Origin: DATDAW01 sp036524675
GTDB lineage: Bacteria > Verrucomicrobiota > Verrucomicrobiia > Chthoniobacterales > DASVRZ01
Assembly (NCBI GenBank): GCA_036524675.1
Contig: DATDBU010000149.1
Location: 1 to 6,153 of the forward strand
Direction: 5' to 3'
Length of the DNA stretch: 6,153 nucleotides
Each line of letters begins with the position of its first letter. The first letter of the stretch is position 1. The notes under the pieces are model-generated. The model was given only the letters and a program-made list of their open reading frames with translations, made no database searches and was not told the DNA's origin. The position numbers and the translations under genes were made by a program. Shown piece by piece: positions 4,826-6,153 of the stretch.

Positions 4826-5058
4826 ACCAGAACGCTGCAGTGCATCCGCCCCGTCGGGCAGTCGGACGATTTGGGACCCTTTCACGCGACCATTGCCGCC
4901 GGTATCACATCCCCGGCGGCCGTCGCCAAGCAATATTGGCCGTCTCCCCAGGTTTCGCCATCGGCAAACGAGGTCGCGGCCCCTACCGAGTGACAGGAAT
5001 CAATCGTAGAGCGCCAGCCCTTTTCTACGTCCGCTTATGGGGTGAAATCCGTAAATAA
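4826..5058 (+). pseudogene. Possible frameshifted remnant of an unknown gene
   Basis: Frame 2 from 4826 reads plausibly (SDDLGPFHATIAAGITSPAA, then VAKQYWPSPQVSPSANEVAA) to TGA 4991-4993, with no good start codon. From about 4975 the next frame reads YRVTGINRRAPALFYVRLWG and EIRK to TAA 5056-5058. Together they look like one small protein with a +1 shift near 4975-4990. An alternative single frame from ATG 4813 to 5058 (81 residues) is open throughout, but its first half is Arg/His/Pro-rich and less protein-like. No family recognised. An 8-bp inverted repeat, GCCGCCGG (4895-4902) with CCGGCGGC (4913-4920), lies inside, which may instead mean the region is non-coding. Confidence 0.28.
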
Positions 5059-5063
5059 AATCT

Positions 5064-5178
5064 CGACACTCTTGGCGGCTATGCTTAAAGAAATCGGCGA
5101 TGATCAGCCCATGTCTTCCGTTCGGGTATCACTCAAAACGGGCTGAAATCCGAAACGTCATAATCGCTTGTTAGGCGC
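5064..5178 (+). repeat. Junction repeat copy B (diverged, ends GTTAGGC)
   Basis: It ends in CTTGTTAGGCGC with the core GTTAGGC at 5170-5176. It shares collinear short blocks with copies A and C: CTTAAAGAAA/CTTAGAAAG, CCATGTCTTCC, TATCAC, AAATCCG and TGTTAGGC. CCGTT/AACGG pairing marks the apex. A matching left core box is not visible, so only the 3' half is well supported. It sits between the 4374 cassette and the PEP-CTERM gene, as a cassette junction should. Confidence 0.4.
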
Positions 5179-5197
5179 AAATCGCCTGCAACCCATG

Positions 5198-5203
5198 AAA
5201 GGA
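5198..5203 (+). promoter_or_regulatory. Ribosome binding site for the PEP-CTERM gene
   Basis: AAAGGA lies 10 nt upstream of the ATG at 5214 and is the only clear Shine-Dalgarno-like sequence before a gene in this window. It supports 5214 over the out-of-frame ATG at 5195, whose frame closes after about 23 codons. Confidence 0.6.
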
Positions 5204-5213
5204 TCAAATCAGA

Positions 5214-5810
5214 ATGAGTACACACTTCCTCTTGAAATCGATTTTAATAACAGTCTCGGTCTTTAGTGTGGTGCGTAATGCGTGTGCGGATTCATTTTAC
5301 GTAGAAGGTATAAACGACAACGGACTTGTGGATCCCAATTGGATAAGCGATCCAATGAAGGAGGCAACTTTTCTTTACAAACCTAGTAGCTCCTACGAGC
5401 TGGCAAAAGTGGAATTTTTTACTCTGTCCGGTAAAGGAGACTTTACTATTAGGGTTAGAGAATCTTTTAATGGCGTACCAGGAGATATTTTAGGCGAATC
5501 AACTTCTCAGTTGTCGAGTAGCGGCTTTCAAGGGAGTGAGTTCTCTTTGCCATTTTCTGTCGTTGCCGGGGAAGATTATTGGGTGGGATTTTACTCACAG
5601 TTTGAGACGGGAAGCCATTTTGCTACTGCGGGCAATTTGATTACCGAATATGCCGACCTGAATTTGGACGGTGTATGGGATGTTGGACCCCTAACTTGGT
5701 TGCGCCCAATGATGAAGTTTTACGCTCCCGTCCCCGAACCCAGTGCTGGGCTCCTTATTGGAGTTGGAGGGATGGCTTTGCTGGTGGGCCGGACGAAAAG
5801 GGCTATTTGA
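5214..5810 (+). CDS. PEP-CTERM sorting-domain protein
   Basis: The protein has 198 residues. The N-terminus is a signal peptide (LLKSILITVSVFSVV; likely cleavage after ACA, about residue 25). The C-terminus is a PEP-CTERM domain: VPEP (173-176), a hydrophobic segment (178-191, with a Gly-rich start) and the basic tail RTKR (193-196). Such tails are recognised by exosortase/EpsH in the inner membrane of exopolysaccharide-producing Gram-negatives, and the protein is released to the surface or matrix. The mature part reads like a beta-sandwich adhesin-type domain (FTIRVRESFNGVPGDILGES, then AGEDYWVGFYS), similar in pattern to the choice-of-anchor domains found in PEP-CTERM proteins. It is visibly AT-richer than the cupin gene. 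It starts 38 nt after a GTTAGGC box. Confidence 0.88.
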   Translation: MSTHFLLKSILITVSVFSVVRNACADSFYVEGINDNGLVDPNWISDPMKEATFLYKPSSSYELAKVEFFTLSGKGDFTIRVRESFNGVPGDILGESTSQLSSSGFQGSEFSLPFSVVAGEDYWVGFYSQFETGSHFATAGNLITEYADLNLDGVWDVGPLTWLRPMMKFYAPVPEPSAGLLIGVGGMALLVGRTKRAI

Positions 5811-6040
5811 GAAAGCTCACAACGGCTGGGCCACTGCCACTCGCGGCTCGCAATTCGAGGTTTCCATCCACGACTCGATTTCTCAGCGAGGGCTCGGAGT
5901 TTCTCCCAAAAGGGCAATGGCTAGCCTTCCCCCTTGTTGGTCGGGAGTGAAGGATGCCTGAACTGTGCGATTTCTCACCCCTGATCTCGAGTTTTTCGGT
6001 GGATCAGAAGGCCGTGGCATGCCAACCAAATATGGCCGCC
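5811..6040. other. Mostly unassigned region after the PEP-CTERM gene
   Basis: No GTTRRRY core box or strong hairpin follows the PEP-CTERM stop directly. The only coding-like stretch is GTG 5965 to TAG 6052-6054 (29 codons: RFLTPDLEFFGGSEGRGMPT, then KYGRQAAG), whose last codons lie in the junction repeat. In copy A the upstream frame likewise ends in ...AG-TAG at the same point. It may be the 3' scrap of a lost gene; it is too short to claim. Confidence 0.35.
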
Positions 6041-6153
6041 AAGCGGCCGGATAGCAGAATATGAAATTTTGATTCTTCCGTACTTAGAAAGCCGCTATTC
6101 TGGCACCATGTCTTTCCAAAAGACCCAATATTGGGGCAATATCACGTCGCAAA
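6041..6153 (+). repeat. Junction repeat copy C (cut by window end)
   Basis: It aligns with copy A from GCCGGATAGCA (6045-6055) to CGCAAA at the last base, including CTTCCG, CGCTATT, CCATGTCT, CCAAA and GGCAATATCAC. At the apex it carries the palindrome CCCAATATTGGG, where copy A has GCCGCA-ATAG-TGCGGC. The stem is therefore kept with different bases. Copy A reaches its GTTAGGC 18 nt after the CGCAAA point, so this copy's core box should lie just beyond the window. Confidence 0.6.

Noticed and set aside
4562..4933. 123-codon - strand frame opposite the EF-hand-like gene
   Set aside because: It overlaps most of the second half of a better gene and crosses the perfect hairpin at 4790-4820; no recognisable protein features.
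5195..5263. ATG at 5195 as start of a gene
   Set aside because: Its frame closes after about 23 codons, and the AAAGGA motif is placed for the ATG at 5214.

Overview
The window looks like part of a chromosomal integron-type gene-cassette array. Every gene I can support is on the + strand. The genes are short and mutually unrelated, and several are followed by imperfect inverted-repeat sequence ending in a GTTRRRY core box (734-740, 1918-1924, 2541-2547, 3013-3019, 5170-5176), with the next start codon usually 15-45 nt later. Base composition changes from gene to gene. No integrase gene, attI site, tRNA, rRNA, transposase or CRISPR array is visible, so the array assignment rests on attC-like sites and layout. 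A PEP-CTERM protein (5214-5810) points to an environmental Gram-negative bacterium with an exosortase system. Verrucomicrobiota (Opitutales-like) is my best guess, and it is an inference.

Layout. 2-115 is the C-terminal end of an unknown gene, followed by a large hairpin region (116-254). 305-655 is a small cupin with a good attC (664-740). 758-1279 is a three-helix membrane protein with a pseudopilin-like C-terminal tail. 1298-1762 is a decayed copy of the 4098-4757 module, followed by an attC-like repeat (1788-1926). 2096-2487 is a frameshifted secreted protein with an attC-like site (2492-2547). 2567-2851 is a two-helix membrane protein with an attC-like site (2876-3019). 3038-3623 is a broken membrane plus Sel1-like gene. 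3780-4056 is a 42/43-bp minisatellite. 4098-4775 is the more intact copy of the duplicated module and encodes a membrane protein with an EF-hand-like loop. 4826-5058 is a doubtful broken remnant, and a junction repeat ends at 5176. 5214-5810 is the PEP-CTERM protein. 6041-6153 is a second clear copy of the 1788 repeat, cut by the window end.

The genes do not form a pathway. The common theme is small envelope proteins (membrane, secreted, PEP-CTERM) carried as independent cassettes, many of them decaying: at least three genes have frameshifts, an internal stop or an internal deletion. The most notable signals are the module duplicated at a 2,800-bp offset, the junction repeat whose apical hairpin is kept with different stem bases, the minisatellite, and paired REP-like hairpins in the leaders of both module copies. 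The sequence could contain indel errors, which would mimic some of the decay.
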